A stretch of DNA of 64,000 bases from Eleginops maclovinus (GCF_036324505.1 NC_086355.1:19396518-19460517), one strand, 5' to 3'; numbered from the stretch's first letter, positions 23,072 to 37,090 are shown. Notes: generated by a model from the sequence alone, not told the origin. Numbers and translations are program-made.

Positions 23072-24904
23072 GTTTTCTAGCAGTTTATCAGTTGCTTTTC
23101 CTGCTGTTGAAAGTCTGTGGGGATCTGGACATGTTCTTGGAGCAGTTCTATTTTTGTACTCTCTATTAACATAATAGTCCTAACTAATGTTCTTGCTGTT
23201 TGAACTTCAAGAATCTCACCCACAAAAAGAGGAGAAAACACATTTAGGTACATATGAATGAGATAATGCTTCAGGGACCTACTTCAAGTTTTCCTTCACT
23301 GAATCGGACTGTCAAAATGACCGTCAGTAGGGAGGAGTGTAGCGTTGACTGCATTTTTATCAGGTCAGTCTTCAAACTTTTCTCTAAATATGAAACTTAT
23401 GCGGTCTCAGTAAAATAATATTGTTGTGTTTTTCTCTCAAGCTTAACCATAGTCTGAGGACGTGTAATGAACCCATAGATATTTCAGTTTTGTTCGGTAA
23501 CTGGCCGCACAACATCTTTCCTTCTACCCAAGAACTGCAAACACAGATCATTAAATACTGTTTCGGGGTTTCTGCCCCTGGTAAATTTAAAAGCAAAAAT
23601 GCAAGTGACCTCTTTACACTCTCTGGAAAACGGAGTTAATTGCACAGAGGAAAGAGGTCAGATTAGCTTATGGCAGGCTTCATTAACAGCAGCCCGCACT
23701 CCAAAAAATACATTTTGTCTTCATGTTGCACAAATTCCGAAGCAGCATGACGTGCAAAACTCATTTAAGAAACTGCAACCAAAGCGTTTTCCGTTCCCTG
23801 ATTCATTAACATTAAAGTGCTAACCGGTCTTTAATGTATCATGATTGACATCTGTCACGTTTGGCTGCTCGTGTGGAAGTGAAGCGGTAGTTAGTGAGAA
23901 TGCCGAGTTGGGCCAAAAAGCACTGATTCTGGACATGTAAAACCCGCAGCTGCTAAGGGTTTTGTAACAGACCGAGCAACACAGTAAGAATGACTGTCTG
24001 GATGAACCCCTAATGCAGACGCTTCGCAAGCAAGGGTCATTACTGGGGGATGCAAGCCATTCCCCTCTGTCTTAGCTAAATTGTTCAGGGTTGTAATGAC
24101 ATTTCACCTTGTTACAGGGCTGTTTTCAATGCAGATGCTGCTAAGTTTAAGAGGAAGCGGCATCTGTTGTCACCACTAGCATCTTGGATTTGTTCTTGAT
24201 ACTCAGTGGATAAGGCAAGGGAGAATCCCCAGAGCAAATGTTGCGGCTAAATGTTCTTAAAACTCCAATTGATGCATTCACTACTAAATAAACTGTAATA
24301 CCCTTGGAGGATAGGCTGCACAATAGTTAGCGTAGCCTGCTCTCTTCTTCTCTTGCATTACTTGGTCACAGGGCATGAGGGAGGATAAAAACCCAAGGTG
24401 AGTCATGGCAACTCACAGCTGACTTATGTAACAAATCTCACATTCTAATAATAAGAACAAACAAACACATGCACATGCAATACCCAGAGACATTGCGAAC
24501 TTTGTTTTTTTTTGGGGTTCATAGCATTGCCGCATTTAGCTCACATGGAGGCATAGCACTGGTACGGAAGAGGATTAGGGCCACACGTGAAGTTTTGATT
24601 TAAATTTTTTTGCTGATAAAAAAAAAGTCAGTATTCTGAGAATAAAGTCAGAACTAAAAAAATAACACTATTACTCAGATGTCAATACAACTGTCACGTT
24701 GCCCTAATCCTCTACTGTAAACAGGAACATTATTATTTAAAAAAAGAATTTGAAATGTGCTACATGCTGTGTGGGTTAAGTAAATGGAAAAATGTTTATG
24801 TAAACAATAATTATTTTCATTTTATTTATATCTAATAATATACGTTTTATTAACGAGAGGCTGTCAAGGACAATCCTTACACATTTGTATTTTGGTACAC
24901 ACAG

Positions 24905-25030
24905 TGTGTTTCCAAGGCTGTCCATTTATAAAACCCTTTTTTGTATATTACATCAAAGCTTGTGGGTAAGGTAGAGTCTTGGTCTGTTAAATCTCCTAAA
25001 ACTAGTGAAAATGTATGTCCCAGTTTTTCG
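24905..25030. repeat. Diverged dispersed repeat, copy A
   Basis: The phrases 'ttccaaggctgtccatttat' and 'gggtaaggtagagtct' recur in the same order and spacing at 26,040-26,165, showing a shared family or old local duplication. Confidence 0.55.
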
Positions 25031-25577
<547 letters not shown>

Positions 25578-26039
25578 AAATTGGAGTATGCGGTAGAGGG
25601 AGGGTGTCTTTTTTACAGTTGCCCATATGCCCAAGCAGATACCATATGGTCTGCAGCACTCACCCGCTAGCCTTTTTTTTTTCTTTCAATGGACATGCCA
25701 ACTGTTTTTAGCAAGAACCTGCTCTAGAGTTTATGTAATGACCTTAAATAATTTCTTATCTGTTTGATGCAATTTGATTTTTAAAACAGAGAGGTTCAGA
25801 GCTTTTCCTGTCAGTGTTTTTTGAGTAAGCTATTGGTTTGATTCGTGAAATAAGGTCTATGGTTAACACAACCTAACAAGTTTTTCAATTTTGTTATCAA
25901 CATAAAATACAAGTATACAAATCCCAATTGTGAATGGAAGAAGCCATTTCTTAAAAATGGCAGGTTGCTAAAAAGTGTCTAAAGGGGACTACTTAACTTT
26001 TTCACACCAAACCTTAGCCGCTTTATGCTGAAAAATAGT

Positions 26040-26165
26040 ATCTTTCCAATGCTATCCATTTATAAAAACCTTTAACAAAAAAAGCTGAGACTCATGGGTA
26101 AGGTACAGTCTATAAAATGTCAGCAAAAAGTGAAAACATGTCCTTCCTAATTGTCAAAGTCCAAG
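26040..26165. repeat. Diverged dispersed repeat, copy B
   Basis: Contains 'ttccaatgctatccatttat' and 'gggtaaggtacagtct', parallel to 24,905-25,030. About 1.1 kb separates the two copies. Confidence 0.55.
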
Positions 26166-26255
26166 GGCCCAGTAGTCCAAAAAGCCAAATAATTTTTTAA
26201 TTTTAATACAAAACTTTTGTTAAATTGTTAATGCTGAACAAAAGGTTGGGATACA

Positions 26256-26304
26256 GAATCTTTCCAAGGCCTTCAATTTTATAAATGAAGGCCTGGAAAG
26301 ATTC
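26256..26304. repeat. Long imperfect palindrome
   Basis: GAATCTTTCCAAGGCCTTCA at 26,256-26,275 pairs with TGAAGGCCTGGAAAGATTC at 26,286-26,304, leaving one bulged base and a 10-base AT-only loop. The arm sequence resembles the start of the neighbouring dispersed repeat, so the palindrome probably formed by inverted duplication of that repeat. Confidence 0.8.
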
Positions 26305-27483
26305 TGATTCTTGTTTTGTTAAACAAATCTTATCTCTGGAATATTCCAAAATCCAATGCAAAAATCCCATTTCTTTTTACAGAGGAAGCCATTGAAGTTG
26401 AGCACTGCACCACTCTACATAATAATACTGGTCCTCCATTGCTCATGTAATGACAACGTGTCAGCATTAAATGTGCTACTGTTGCAACTATTCCGACGCC
26501 TGACATTGTGTTTGTTGCCTTTTCCGTTTGCCACTATTGAATGGTAATTGTTGTCTGTTTGCTTGGGCAGTGTTAAACAAGTAAATTGATTTAGATTAAT
26601 CTGGAAAGCCTTCTACTATGGTTCAATCCATACTAAACCTTCTCAAGTCCCTTTTTTTTCCTTCTTCCTTTCTCCATCCGTGCTTCTGTTCCAGTGGAAT
26701 CACAATCACTAATGTGATTGGACACTGGGGCTGCGTGTGCTCCTTTTCCCCACACCCCTTTGGATGTGTTGGTTGTTTACTGCCACTCTGTTTTAAGTGC
26801 AGTTTTTTGTGGTGGTATTGATGTGTTTGAGGCTGCTTTGAGTCAAGTTGCTCGGGGCGGGGTCAGGAGGGTGTTGGCCTGCGGTTTCTTCTTCTGTAGT
26901 GGTGACGTCCTACCGACTGCCTGCAGAAACTCTTGGCCTTGATTCTTTTCATCGCTGCTTCTGGTTGAATGTGCCCAATCTCTTCAAAAAAGTAATATGC
27001 CAGCTCTATTTAAGAAATCAAAGTACTATTAATAATGAAAATAACATTTAAAGCTTAAAGCTTTTTCCAGTTCCTCTGAGTTGTCTTTCTGAGACCAGCA
27101 GGGTTGTTAGGAAATAGGTCAAAACAAAGATGGAGACGCCTTATTAAATACATTTAATTTTTGCCCCGAATTCCATGTTTTGTGTTTTTAATATCCTTAA
27201 TTCTGTGTTTAAAGATACAGGCATCTTTCGACACCAGGAAAATAATAATAAGAAAAACGCAAATTGTATAAATTCAATCCATTTTGAGAATTCAACAACA
27301 TTTATCTAAGTGTTAGAGTTTATTACATTTCTAAAATGTCACAGTTCTATCTGTTTTTTCAGAATCACTCTAAATCAAACTCCCATTCGTGAATGTATCT
27401 TTATGTGAAGTGAAGTTTATTTTAAAAAGCTTGTTTGAACTAGTCAAAAATACTTATATTAAGTATCTCCTTTTTTCTTGCAG
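26305..27483. other. Unique sequence, no gene seen
   Basis: A somewhat GC-richer part lies at 26,710-26,950 with overlapping short open frames, none recognised. The end of the stretch is the pyrimidine tract of the candidate exon described next. Confidence 0.4.
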
Positions 27484-27559
27484 GAGTGGTGTGTTTCATT
27501 TGTGGATTGCAAAGGATTGGCAGATACAACAGCTTCCCCCTTGACTGCTCAGTGGAACG
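27484..27559 (+). other. Candidate spliced exon, 76 bp, gene unknown
   Basis: A strong acceptor (CTCCTTTTTTCTTGCAG ending at 27,483) and a strong donor (G|GTGAGTT starting at 27,560) bracket 76 bp. Two of three frames are open through it: one reads with ...WCVSFVDCKGLADTTASP..., the other with ...CFICGLQRIGRYNSFPLD.... I do not recognise either peptide. The length, 76 bp, would change reading phase. Well-formed splice pairs arise by chance in tens of kilobases, so this is only a candidate, possibly a non-coding or alternative exon of a plus-strand gene. Confidence 0.3.
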
Positions 27560-29055
27560 GTGAGTTCAGAACTGTCAGGCATTGAGTTGCCACTCATACA
27601 CAATGTTAAGAGCAGGTGCAGCAGGGTGGGTGGTGTTCCTAGAAGACCAATATTGCAGACAAATCACAAGATGGACACAATTCTGGGAATATGCAAGATG
27701 GATAAAAACAGGGATCCAACCAAGATATAAGGGTTATCTGTCCTGGCTGTCTTATCCAAATCATATACAAATATGAACATTTGATAGACATTTTACCATG
27801 TAATAGGTCAAATGTGTTCTATTAAATTGTCAAATCAATCAAATCATTTGAACTGGTAGTAATGGGAGACTGCAGTGTGCATGCAGAGGTGGGCTATTGT
27901 ACTGAATTCTAATTACACATTTTGCTAGTCATCAATATGTGTAATGGAAAAGTAAGCTGCTGAATGCATTAACAATTTGAATGATAAGGCATACTTTTAA
28001 CCAAAACATGCCTTCAGACCTTTAGTATATCCCTTTCCCCCCGTTCACTATTAAAAAGCTACGATTTTCATATTAAAATTGACCTTAACTCGCCCTTGGA
28101 AATCTGTCTGGAATTTTCCAACCCTTTGCAGCCCTACAACATATTTGTGGGAGTCTGTTAGAAGGGACATTGCTGCAGATATACCGTCCACACTTGACAG
28201 CAAGACAACCCTTCCCTGGTGTTCCACCCTGATAACCGAATCCAGTCAACTGAGAGCCATTTGGTATCTTGTATGTAAAACACAGAACCGTATTGTTCCA
28301 GATCTGCAGTGTACTGACTACATGACTCTTTCAACCCTTGACTTACTCCAGTGACAGATGAGCCAAATGAGGAGTGAAGTTACAAACCACTCAGAAATGA
28401 AGAGGGTTCAAATTCAGTACGAGACTGAGTTCATAAACAGTGGTGAAAAGCATACAAGCACCTGATGCCAACTTGCACCGCCCTGGGTATTCACCTTTAC
28501 ATAGAAGTGGATATTTGCAGTTATTTTTGTTTGGCTGAGGACAATTCATATCTCTGTTCCTGTGTAGCTATTTTTAAATTGGCGCAAATATCAGGGGATC
28601 TCTTTCCTCTGTCTTTTTCCGCCGCTCTTTGCCTGTCTCTTCGGTTATCCACGTCCGATTGAATTTCAATGCCTTGCTCTGCCATGTGAGGATGATTAAT
28701 TAAGGGCTTAGAAATTCATTTATGTATGGTGCATACAGTATGTCCCTTTGTCCTTGCATTTTGTGGTGAATCATTCTGATGAATAAGTACTGCTTGGACT
28801 GTGAAATGATTGTATAATGTCCTCTGTGGCTCTAGAGGAGCTTTCTTAAGTCATGAATGTTGTAGTGACATCATCCGGTAGAACTCAGTTTGGGCTTGAG
28901 ATTAAACCATTATAGCTTTCGTTGATGTTTTTTTAAAGTTTGAAAGACGTTGTTGTTTTCTGATAGGGGTCTAGTCTAGCTATGTAAGATATGGAGTTGC
29001 ATTATAGGAAGTGTAAGGTCCAGTTACTTGGAGCTTGAGTTAGGGTTACTATACT
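27560..29055. other. Unique sequence, no gene seen
   Basis: Short open frames only. Ends in an AT dinucleotide tract. Confidence 0.45.
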
Positions 29056-29080
29056 TATATATATATATATATATATATAT
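29056..29080. repeat. (TA)n microsatellite, about 25 bp
   Basis: Uninterrupted alternating TA tract. Confidence 0.95.
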
Positions 29081-29289
29081 TTGCCTCTTCTACATATAGC
29101 AATATGGAGTATTGAATATCCAGATTTTCTTTTTTACAAATATCTCTATCGATAAATTACGAACATTTTGTTGATTATTGGTCTCATAATAAAAAAGCTT
29201 ACATGGGATTTTTTAAATAGTAAAGCGGATATATACTAATGTAGGAAATGTAGATATCAAATGAAAATCACACCACTTTGCTGTAATGC

Positions 29290-29400
29290 AGCCTTTAAAA
29301 AACAGGAAAACCAACAGTTCTCATGATATAACGATATTCAAAATCCAAGACAATATCCACTCTTACGACATCAATATAATATCGAAGTATATCTTAGTTC
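29290..29400. repeat. Old dispersed repeat with 'cgatat' phrases
   Basis: 'tgatataacgatattcaaaa' and 'caatataatatcgaagtata' resemble a family of fish repeats built of CGATAT motifs. The copy is short and diverged. Confidence 0.35.
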
Positions 29401-32400
29401 TGCTTCTACGTAAACGTTGACTATTACAGAACTGCCCCACTCAACCCCCCGAGTATCACTTAAGATCTCACATTTCTATTTTTCCTCAAACATTTTACGA
29501 AAGCAAAGAGCAGTTATTGTTCATAGAGAGCTTGGGACAACTCAGACAATGCTGGCGTTATTGACAAGAAGAGACATTTATCGCCCTTATTGCACTCCTC
29601 TTTAACAGTTTCCATTTTCCTGCTGGGCGCTTTGGGGTAGGAACTGTAGAGAAGAAAAGGAATCCCGCCTGGAGATGATTCGGTTCACCACGGGTTTCTA
29701 CACGGGGTCTGTGCCTAGTGGCGCTCAGGTGACGACTCCACGCCGTCATTGTTAGGCCTTTCTCTCGCAGGGTCAAGGTGGAGAAAAAATATAAAAAAGC
29801 ATAAAGCAGTGTTGTCAGCAATGCCTGTCTCTTCAACGTGCTGGCTCCCTCATCTTCCAGACACCCTTAAACCACAGACAGCATGCATGACCGCCGTTAG
29901 CTTCTGTATCGGCCCCAAACTCACATTACAAACATTTTTGCACTTGCACTAGAGCTTTTTATGCTACATTTTGAGCTGATGGTTTTTTCTCTGGGTGCAT
30001 ATTTATGGAAGTCGTTTGTTTAGTGTAGCTCTTGTGGTTTGATAGCAACACATGGCCTCCTGCGTCAACCTTACGTCCATTATTGTAATGAATATTTACT
30101 GTAGCGTTGGCAACACTCACCCAGCTTAAGTGTGCTATGTTATGTAGTAGAGTGAGGCATTTGGCAAGCTTGAGACTGCACTCTTGCTTTATATTCTATT
30201 AAGAAAAGGCTAATTTTTTTCACATTTTCCATTAAAAATAATTTGGCCACTATGAAAACCTGGACAGTCATGGGAAGTTTTTGATAAGAAACAAAGAAAA
30301 AAAGCCAGTCTCTGCAGGAAATTTAAACCATCCTCTTTAAAAATCCACTGTAAAACCGCTTTTGGAAATGTGCACACCCCTAAGCACACTTTGCTTGGCC
30401 CTATTGTTGCGGGTTGCATTGATGTCTACGATACATCAGTTGATACAGTGTCAGGTCCTCTCTGACTGATGGAAGATGAGAGCCGTGTGCAATAATAACA
30501 CACCTTATTTCATCTTTTTTTTTTCTCTTGTTGCTGCTTCAAAGGAGGCTGCCTCGATGATTTAATCTTTATACCAGCAGGAACTAGGCCAGCAATATTT
30601 CATCGGTGTCATGAGCACACAGTTTTTTTTGTGCATCTAAGCAGTTGAAAAATGAAATGGGAACTGCTGGAAGGCTGACCTTTGGTCCCACAGTTGGGAT
30701 CTATAATTCAGGATTGTGCGTTGGAGTGTCACAAAAACCTGAGTGAATGGCTTGTTTGCCACTGTATGTCGCTGAAAAAACCAAGAAGATAGTAGTGTAT
30801 TTAAAGTATTTCTGTCTGCACATCGACACAAACACAGTCTGTATTAACCATATGTGTCGCTACACGTATTATTAACCTAAATACTAAGGTCTATGCTAAA
30901 TCCGTAGCAACTAGGGGCATTCCTGAAATTCTTCCGTCTCTTACTTTGGATCAAGCATTTCAAGCTGAGGCCTTTTATAAAATGCTGCAGCAGAGCAATC
31001 CTTACCTTCGGCATTTAATGCCTAAACAACCCCTCTAGACTGTTGTATAGAGGTTTTTAGGGAAATTTGATAGCAACCTTCCTGGACTGACCTACAATAG
31101 TAAAGGACCTTTACTATTCCTCATCAAATTGCTTTTGATTATCATAATGAAGCCTTTATTAAGCTTTAGCCACCCAACATGATTAAAATAATGAAATCAT
31201 TTAAGTAACTAATGATATTGCCCCCTGAATCCCTTTTTAAAAAACTCCAATTAATCATTACCTACAACTAAATGTCCCACACTAATGGTTTCCAATTATG
31301 GACACCATGGGCCCATTTCAGAAAATATCAACAGTCTATTTTTTTTACATTTTGACCAATCAGCACCAGTATAAGTATGCTTATATAGCTAATACCCTTC
31401 TCTGTTAGTATGAACCCATTGATGGACAACCATCACTGGATTGAATGTTTCTCAAGTGAGTTTTAGAACTATACAGAGTCTTTTTCATGATTTTGAAGCA
31501 TATGTATTTATTTGTGATGGACAAAGTCACTTGGAAAACAAGTGAATCTAGAAATACGTTGATCTTGCTTCAGTTGCTTCTGCGTTCATTAACAAGTTCA
31601 GAAGAAGTATATTTTGGACCCAAATTGGTTTAATCATGCACTAAAGGTTTCAAAGCCAACCCCCCAAAAAACATGTTACATAACATCGACATGCACCTGC
31701 CCCTTTCACCTCACGCATTAACTTTTTGCCCCCCCCCCCCCCCCTAAAACACTTCTGCCATTGAACAGATGTAACAGATGTTCGTGCTTTTAGGTTCTCA
31801 AATCAGAAACAGAAAGCAAGCGTTGTGTCCATTTGTTAAACTGGCGTAGGCAATTGGTAAACTCTTGAAAATGTTCAAAAGAGTCTGAGCAATCCCAGGA
31901 AGCTAAGAACCAAGATGGAGCTGTGTTAAAACGTTGAGCTGTTGCAGCTTGAAATCCAAGAAAACAAAATATTCAGGGTTTAAATGTGAAAATGGCAGAT
32001 GTGTGTAGAAAGTATACATGCCTTATTTTAACTTCTGTTTTAAAATTCCTTCTTACATCCATCCTCTCTTGTCATATTGGCATCCCCTTTAAAACACCCC
32101 CCTCTAATCTTTGCTTTTGGCAATCTGCTGATTTTTGTCTCTCTTGACGAGCGCAGTCATGATCTAAAAATCGACACCAGCAATCTAAAGGATCTTAATA
32201 TAGATATTATGCTTTAATAGAATCATGTTCCTGTAGTTTGGCTTCACTCTTCAAATGCGTAAACACCATATGTTCTGTATGATCCAGTAGCCAGAGTGCT
32301 TTAACACTGCATCACACTGATAATCATGTATTTATACGTGAAGAATCCATCTGGAGAGTACCTGCGTTCTTTCACACATGGCGCCCACACTCTGTTGATC

Positions 32401-34320
32401 TGTTTCTCACTTTCTCTCTAAGCTCTTTTGTTTTATCATTACTAACTGCCACTCGTACACTGGTCTCCATCCACCCATGCCTGGGAACAGACAGGGGATG
32501 GATGGATCCGGTATCAAAGCCCACATTTGTTTTGGAACCTGGAAGTGGAAGCGGTGACCAGATGTGAAAACAATGTAGTTGCTTAGGCGAAGCCGTCAGA
32601 GAGGGCTGCTATCACTGATAATGTAGATTCTACCCAGCAGAGTGAGTCTGTTTTGTATCTGGGTGACATCTGTTTTACACTGTACAAACTACAGATGGGA
32701 CTTTGTGCATCTGGGTCACTGAGAGAATGTCATATTACTTCAGGGTTGGCAGGGTTGTGTTTACATATCTCTGCTATAATACAGTCCTGTGTACTTTGGG
32801 ATAAAGGATGACCCTAGGTGTCATTATGAGCTGACATGTTGTGTAGGTAGTAGAGGTATGGGTATACATTTGTGACATTTTCATTATGTGACCTGATTGA
32901 TACTAGATTTCCAGACCAAAGCCAATATTTAAACAGCTACTATTACTTGCATTGTTTTAAACATGAACAAGGTTATATTAGGAGTTTGGAGGGTGTTTTA
33001 CCATTGTCTCTTCTAAAACCAGAACTGCAGTTAAATTACAACTTTCAGCAAAAGTGCAAGCAATTGATTTATGAACTCCCATGATTACTTTCATGTGAGC
33101 AACCTCTATAAAAACATATCTGCATGCAGAATCTGTAAGAAACGGGACACAGTTTGAGCATTGGACTACAGTTGTAAAGCTTAAATAGCACTTAGCAGAC
33201 CAAGTAGGTGCATCTACCCCACAGATATTACACTGTATTTATAGTGATGAAAAATATATCTGTGGTTATATAAGTGGTTTACACAACTGTCAGCTAACAG
33301 CTTCCACGTTTTAACCACAGCTGACTGTCACTTTCACCATTTTAATAGACAAACAGCATCTTGGCTGTTCTTCGTGTTTGCATGCTCTCTGCCTGTCAAT
33401 ATCTGTACTCGGTTATCTATAAAGTTCCAGCATGTGGATCAAATTGCTTGTGATTGCGAGCTGTAATTTCAATTTGTGAGAAACAACATTAAGGTATAAA
33501 GAGGTACTGGATCAGATATATTAAAGGACAATGATACCACACATGCATACATACAGTATATTCACATTTCCACTTCAAACAGAACATGTTGAAGCCAATC
33601 AACACCGACCTGGCAACATTATTCCAGATGAGCCTACCTCAGATCAGATCTGATCCGACACAAGTAGAACATTAATTACACTCATTCCCAAGAAGTGCCC
33701 TCTCTTTTCACGGAATATAAACAAACAGAATGAAAAATGTCTTATTACCTTCATACAGATAATCCAAACCTTTTCTGACAGTTTGTCACCGTCAGATTGA
33801 CATCAACTCTAGTTCTTTGTGTCTAGTCTTTTCCTCCACTTGACACTTACTCAAATTTAATATAAATCAAATCCAAAACAAAGAAGGAAACTGACAAAAA
33901 TGTGCATTGCATGTCACCTAAAATACAAACTTAGGAAAATTCTTTCTTTGGATTCAGTGTTTTTTATCTTTGACATCAACCTTTGCATTGTTAGAAACAT
34001 GAAGTTAATTGACATTTCCTTAGGTCTCCGAATAGACAATCCGGAAAGATAAGAATAAAATATAACTGCAATATGCTGCCAATGCCTGCAATGTAGACTG
34101 TTTTTTTATTCAACACTGGGACCTACTGCTTGTTGAAGCAAATACAAAGTCGGGTTTCGATGAAGCCCAGCCAGATATTGGAAGATGACTACGTAGTTTT
34201 GACTGTAGTCACAAGCCACGCTGGTATTTTGGAAAGCAATCCATTCCTTGAGGCTGTGTTAAATTCTAAGAATATAAGCATTGTAATATTAATAAAAGCA
34301 ATTTAGCAGACACAATGGCC
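29401..34320. other. AT-rich unique sequence, no gene seen
   Basis: Five kilobases with only short open frames. A 16-base C run lies at 31,729-31,744. No mobile element, RNA gene or exon could be supported. Confidence 0.45.
31729..31744. repeat. Poly-C tract (C16)
   Basis: Sixteen consecutive C residues on the plus strand. Confidence 0.95.
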
Positions 34321-34469
34321 TGCAGACAACCACGATAGCTACTTACACACATCCTCATACTTTGCCCCACTAATCAGCCACCATACCGTGTCAAATCAGA
34401 TTGTTTTGGTCTGAACCAATTTTCCTTACAACCTCACCACGGTTGCCACCATTACTGAATCCCCTATAA

Positions 34470-34620
34470 AACCTTGCAGGAGAGAAAGGCTGTGATTTGA
34501 TCTCCCTCACCTTGATCAGATTACACACTGGAATTAGTATAATTACAGCTGTCGCTGATTAATGGGAACGCTATAATTAGCACTCTGGGTATAGCGAAAG
34601 TGTGGCGCGGTAGACAAAGA
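34470..34620. promoter_or_regulatory. Candidate conserved noncoding element
   Basis: Composition differs from the AT-rich surroundings: balanced, non-repetitive, and dense in homeodomain-like ATTA/TAAT cores (for example 'tataattacagctgtcgctg', which also has an E-box CAGCTG, then 'attaatgggaacgctataat'). This texture is typical of vertebrate developmental enhancers, but conservation cannot be seen from one sequence. Confidence 0.25.
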
Positions 34621-35419
34621 TAGAATGCATTTGTTGAATTGTGCGTGTACAACTCTTTGGTATGTAAATGATAGTGTTTAAAAGCAGAAGTAGATTAATT
34701 GCTTTCAAAGTGGAGTTGGCTCAGGCCTAGAAAATAATAATACTCAACTCATCATCCTTAAGATCCTTAGAGAGTCGATGTGTGAACATCAGAAGAAGTT
34801 GAGTGGCCTACGCAGAGTGAAAGAGCTGAAATAATTGTATTTCATTAACAGTATTCAAATGTTACACAGGCTAATGTAACTCACATTGATACTTTGACTT
34901 AAGTTTTCATCAATGTGCAATAACTTCCATGTCAATCTCATTAACCTCTGGTGCCTACCTACCAAATCAATCATCACCCATTAACATCAGCAGTACTCAT
35001 CGTGATTTTCAAAATGGATTTTTTTTTTGCTCCAGTTAGCTGGAAATGAATGAAGGGCAAAGTTACCACTTGGACATGATACTTGTGATTGTTGCTTTGT
35101 TTTTAAGAAGATGAAAAACAACATTTATTATTGCGGAAAGGATGTGTGGAACTACAGTGTAGCAGGTAAATGCTTGTGTCAACACGCAAAAACGGTAGGG
35201 ATTTTGTCCTCCAATAGAAGCAATAATAATAAAAACAAAGTACAGTAAGAATAGTGCACTGCAAACCCATCATATATTCTCTTTGCTAATTAGTCATACA
35301 AAATAGTTTAGTGTGGAGAGCTTTTACTATTTGGAGTTTGTATGTATTACATTGAAGAGACAGGGTTTTACATGCTTGGTTAAACATGAGTGACATTAAC
35401 TGCGATTTCACACCCCACA

Positions 35420-35745
35420 CTCTTCCTTTAATATTTAACCCTTCCCCAAATGTCGGCGTTATTGTTGGAGGTCTGATGAATTTGCCACCATGATCATCTT
35501 CACAGCAGTTTGTGTATGATTGATTCTTAGATGGGAATAGGAAAGTGTTTCCATTTCTCCGTCTGCATGCAAACGCAGTGTAATCTAGATTTGCTGGCTG
35601 TCGCCGGTCATTAGCTACAACCCCATTTCGCTGCCAAATGGCAACAGTTGCATTCTCCCTGGTGACCAACTTGTTTGCATAATTGTTATCCATCTCTAAT
35701 ATGCAGAGATTGTGATGGTAATACAAATTCAAATCCCCCGCGATG
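35420..35745. promoter_or_regulatory. Candidate conserved noncoding element
   Basis: About 320 bp of balanced, non-repetitive sequence. It includes a POU/octamer-like ATGCAAAC (35,568-35,575), a 'tttgcataattgttatcc' segment and several ATTA cores. A 148-codon minus-strand frame (35,286-35,732) runs through it, but it has no recognisable domain, no splice context and starts in AT-rich sequence, so I do not call it a gene. Confidence 0.3.
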
Positions 35746-37059
35746 TACCTTATTACAGCCTAACCCTAGTCATGCAGTTACAGTACAGAGCAACACATTT
35801 CACCACCCACCAACCCCTGGAATATAAAATTCTGCCCTAATTGGGCTTGAGCAATTCTGCAGTCATGGATAATAACATTCTGAGATTTCCACTTTACACC
35901 AAAATGAATCACTGAGCACCCCCCACCTCACTGAGGGAGCAGTGGATACGAACAAGATGGATAGTACAGAACTGTTCTCAGAGCAGGAGAGGAAAGGGGG
36001 AAAAGAGGGAGCAATAACAGAGTTTGGACTGCAGGATTTCAAATATTAATAGAGATGGAGTGTATTTCAAACATTGTGCATGCATGAGCTGCTTGTGTGC
36101 ACTCCAGGTTTTCAGAAATCTAAGCAACCCTTACTTCCAAGCAGTGAAACTTCTTTAATGAGTGAGGCCAAGCAGACGATAGCGGAGGAGGAGAATGACC
36201 AGGGAAGGTGACGTAGTTTTAAACCCAACCTTATCTCAACTTTTTTTCCCGTGGGCCCACATGAGCTATCTCTTTTTATGTACTATTTTGAAAACAGTCT
36301 TGAATATAACATGACCAATATGATCTTTATGCTATAGCTTAATTTTTTTAATGCAATGTTACATATTATGTCGTTCATCAATACCACAACTTGATTATTT
36401 GTTGTAATAGTATACACTTTTCGTTTGTGTAATTGTACTGGTCAAAGTAAAAAACACAGTTCTGTGCACTTTCAATATAAAAACATTATAAAATGTTCCA
36501 TTTCCCATTCGACATAACTTTGATCTTGAAAAACAAAGAAGTTTTATAAAGTGAAAAAAACTCATTGAGGTATAGCTATCTACTTTCTTATTGCTCATTT
36601 TACATTTTATATTTGGATGCAGAATATTTCGTCTAATGTCTAAACTAATGCCGTAATCGTCTTCATGGAATTAGCTTTAGCTATATTTGTGCTAGCCTAA
36701 GGATGGATAATTTGCTTATAAGAATAACAGCGTGTTGAAAAACGGTAAAATGTTGTGTAACAGTAACAGAAGGAAAGAAAAATCATAAAGGCACAAAATT
36801 ACTTCAGAAATGTCACTAGCACATTAAATGATATCTTAAGTGTGCTAACCTTAGCCACATAAGCTACTGGTTGTAGCAGACCAAGACCGAGAACTCTAGC
36901 TGCTTCTGAAGGAGGTATTTTATTGCATTTAACATTGTGTTTTATCTGTAGGATGAAGATTGTCTAACCTCTTCTTTCAAATACTACATGCATGAACAGA
37001 TGTCTAGCATTTGTTTTTGACTTCACGTTTTAGGTGGTGGTTTTAGGTTTTAAAATATA
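35746..37059. other. AT-rich unique sequence, no gene seen
   Basis: No coding or repeat signal beyond short open frames, up to the Tc1-like element. Confidence 0.45.
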
Positions 37060-37090
37060 CACTGCCCGGCTACAAAACAGGTCACAAGCC
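37060..37090 (+). repeat. Left terminal inverted repeat of the Tc1-like element
   Basis: CACTGCCCGGCTACAAAACA and the following bases match the reverse complement of 37,560-37,589 with a few mismatches. Confidence 0.75.

Larger units (their letters stand above)
22831..24904. other. Unique sequence with two hairpins, no gene seen
   Basis: Apart from the hairpins listed separately, this stretch contains only short open frames. The minus and plus frames at 23,384-23,639 overlap and look like chance. Confidence 0.45.

Noticed and set aside
35286..35732. 148-codon minus-strand open frame
   Set aside because: No recognisable domain, no splice sites framing it, and the sequence texture fits noncoding regulatory DNA better.
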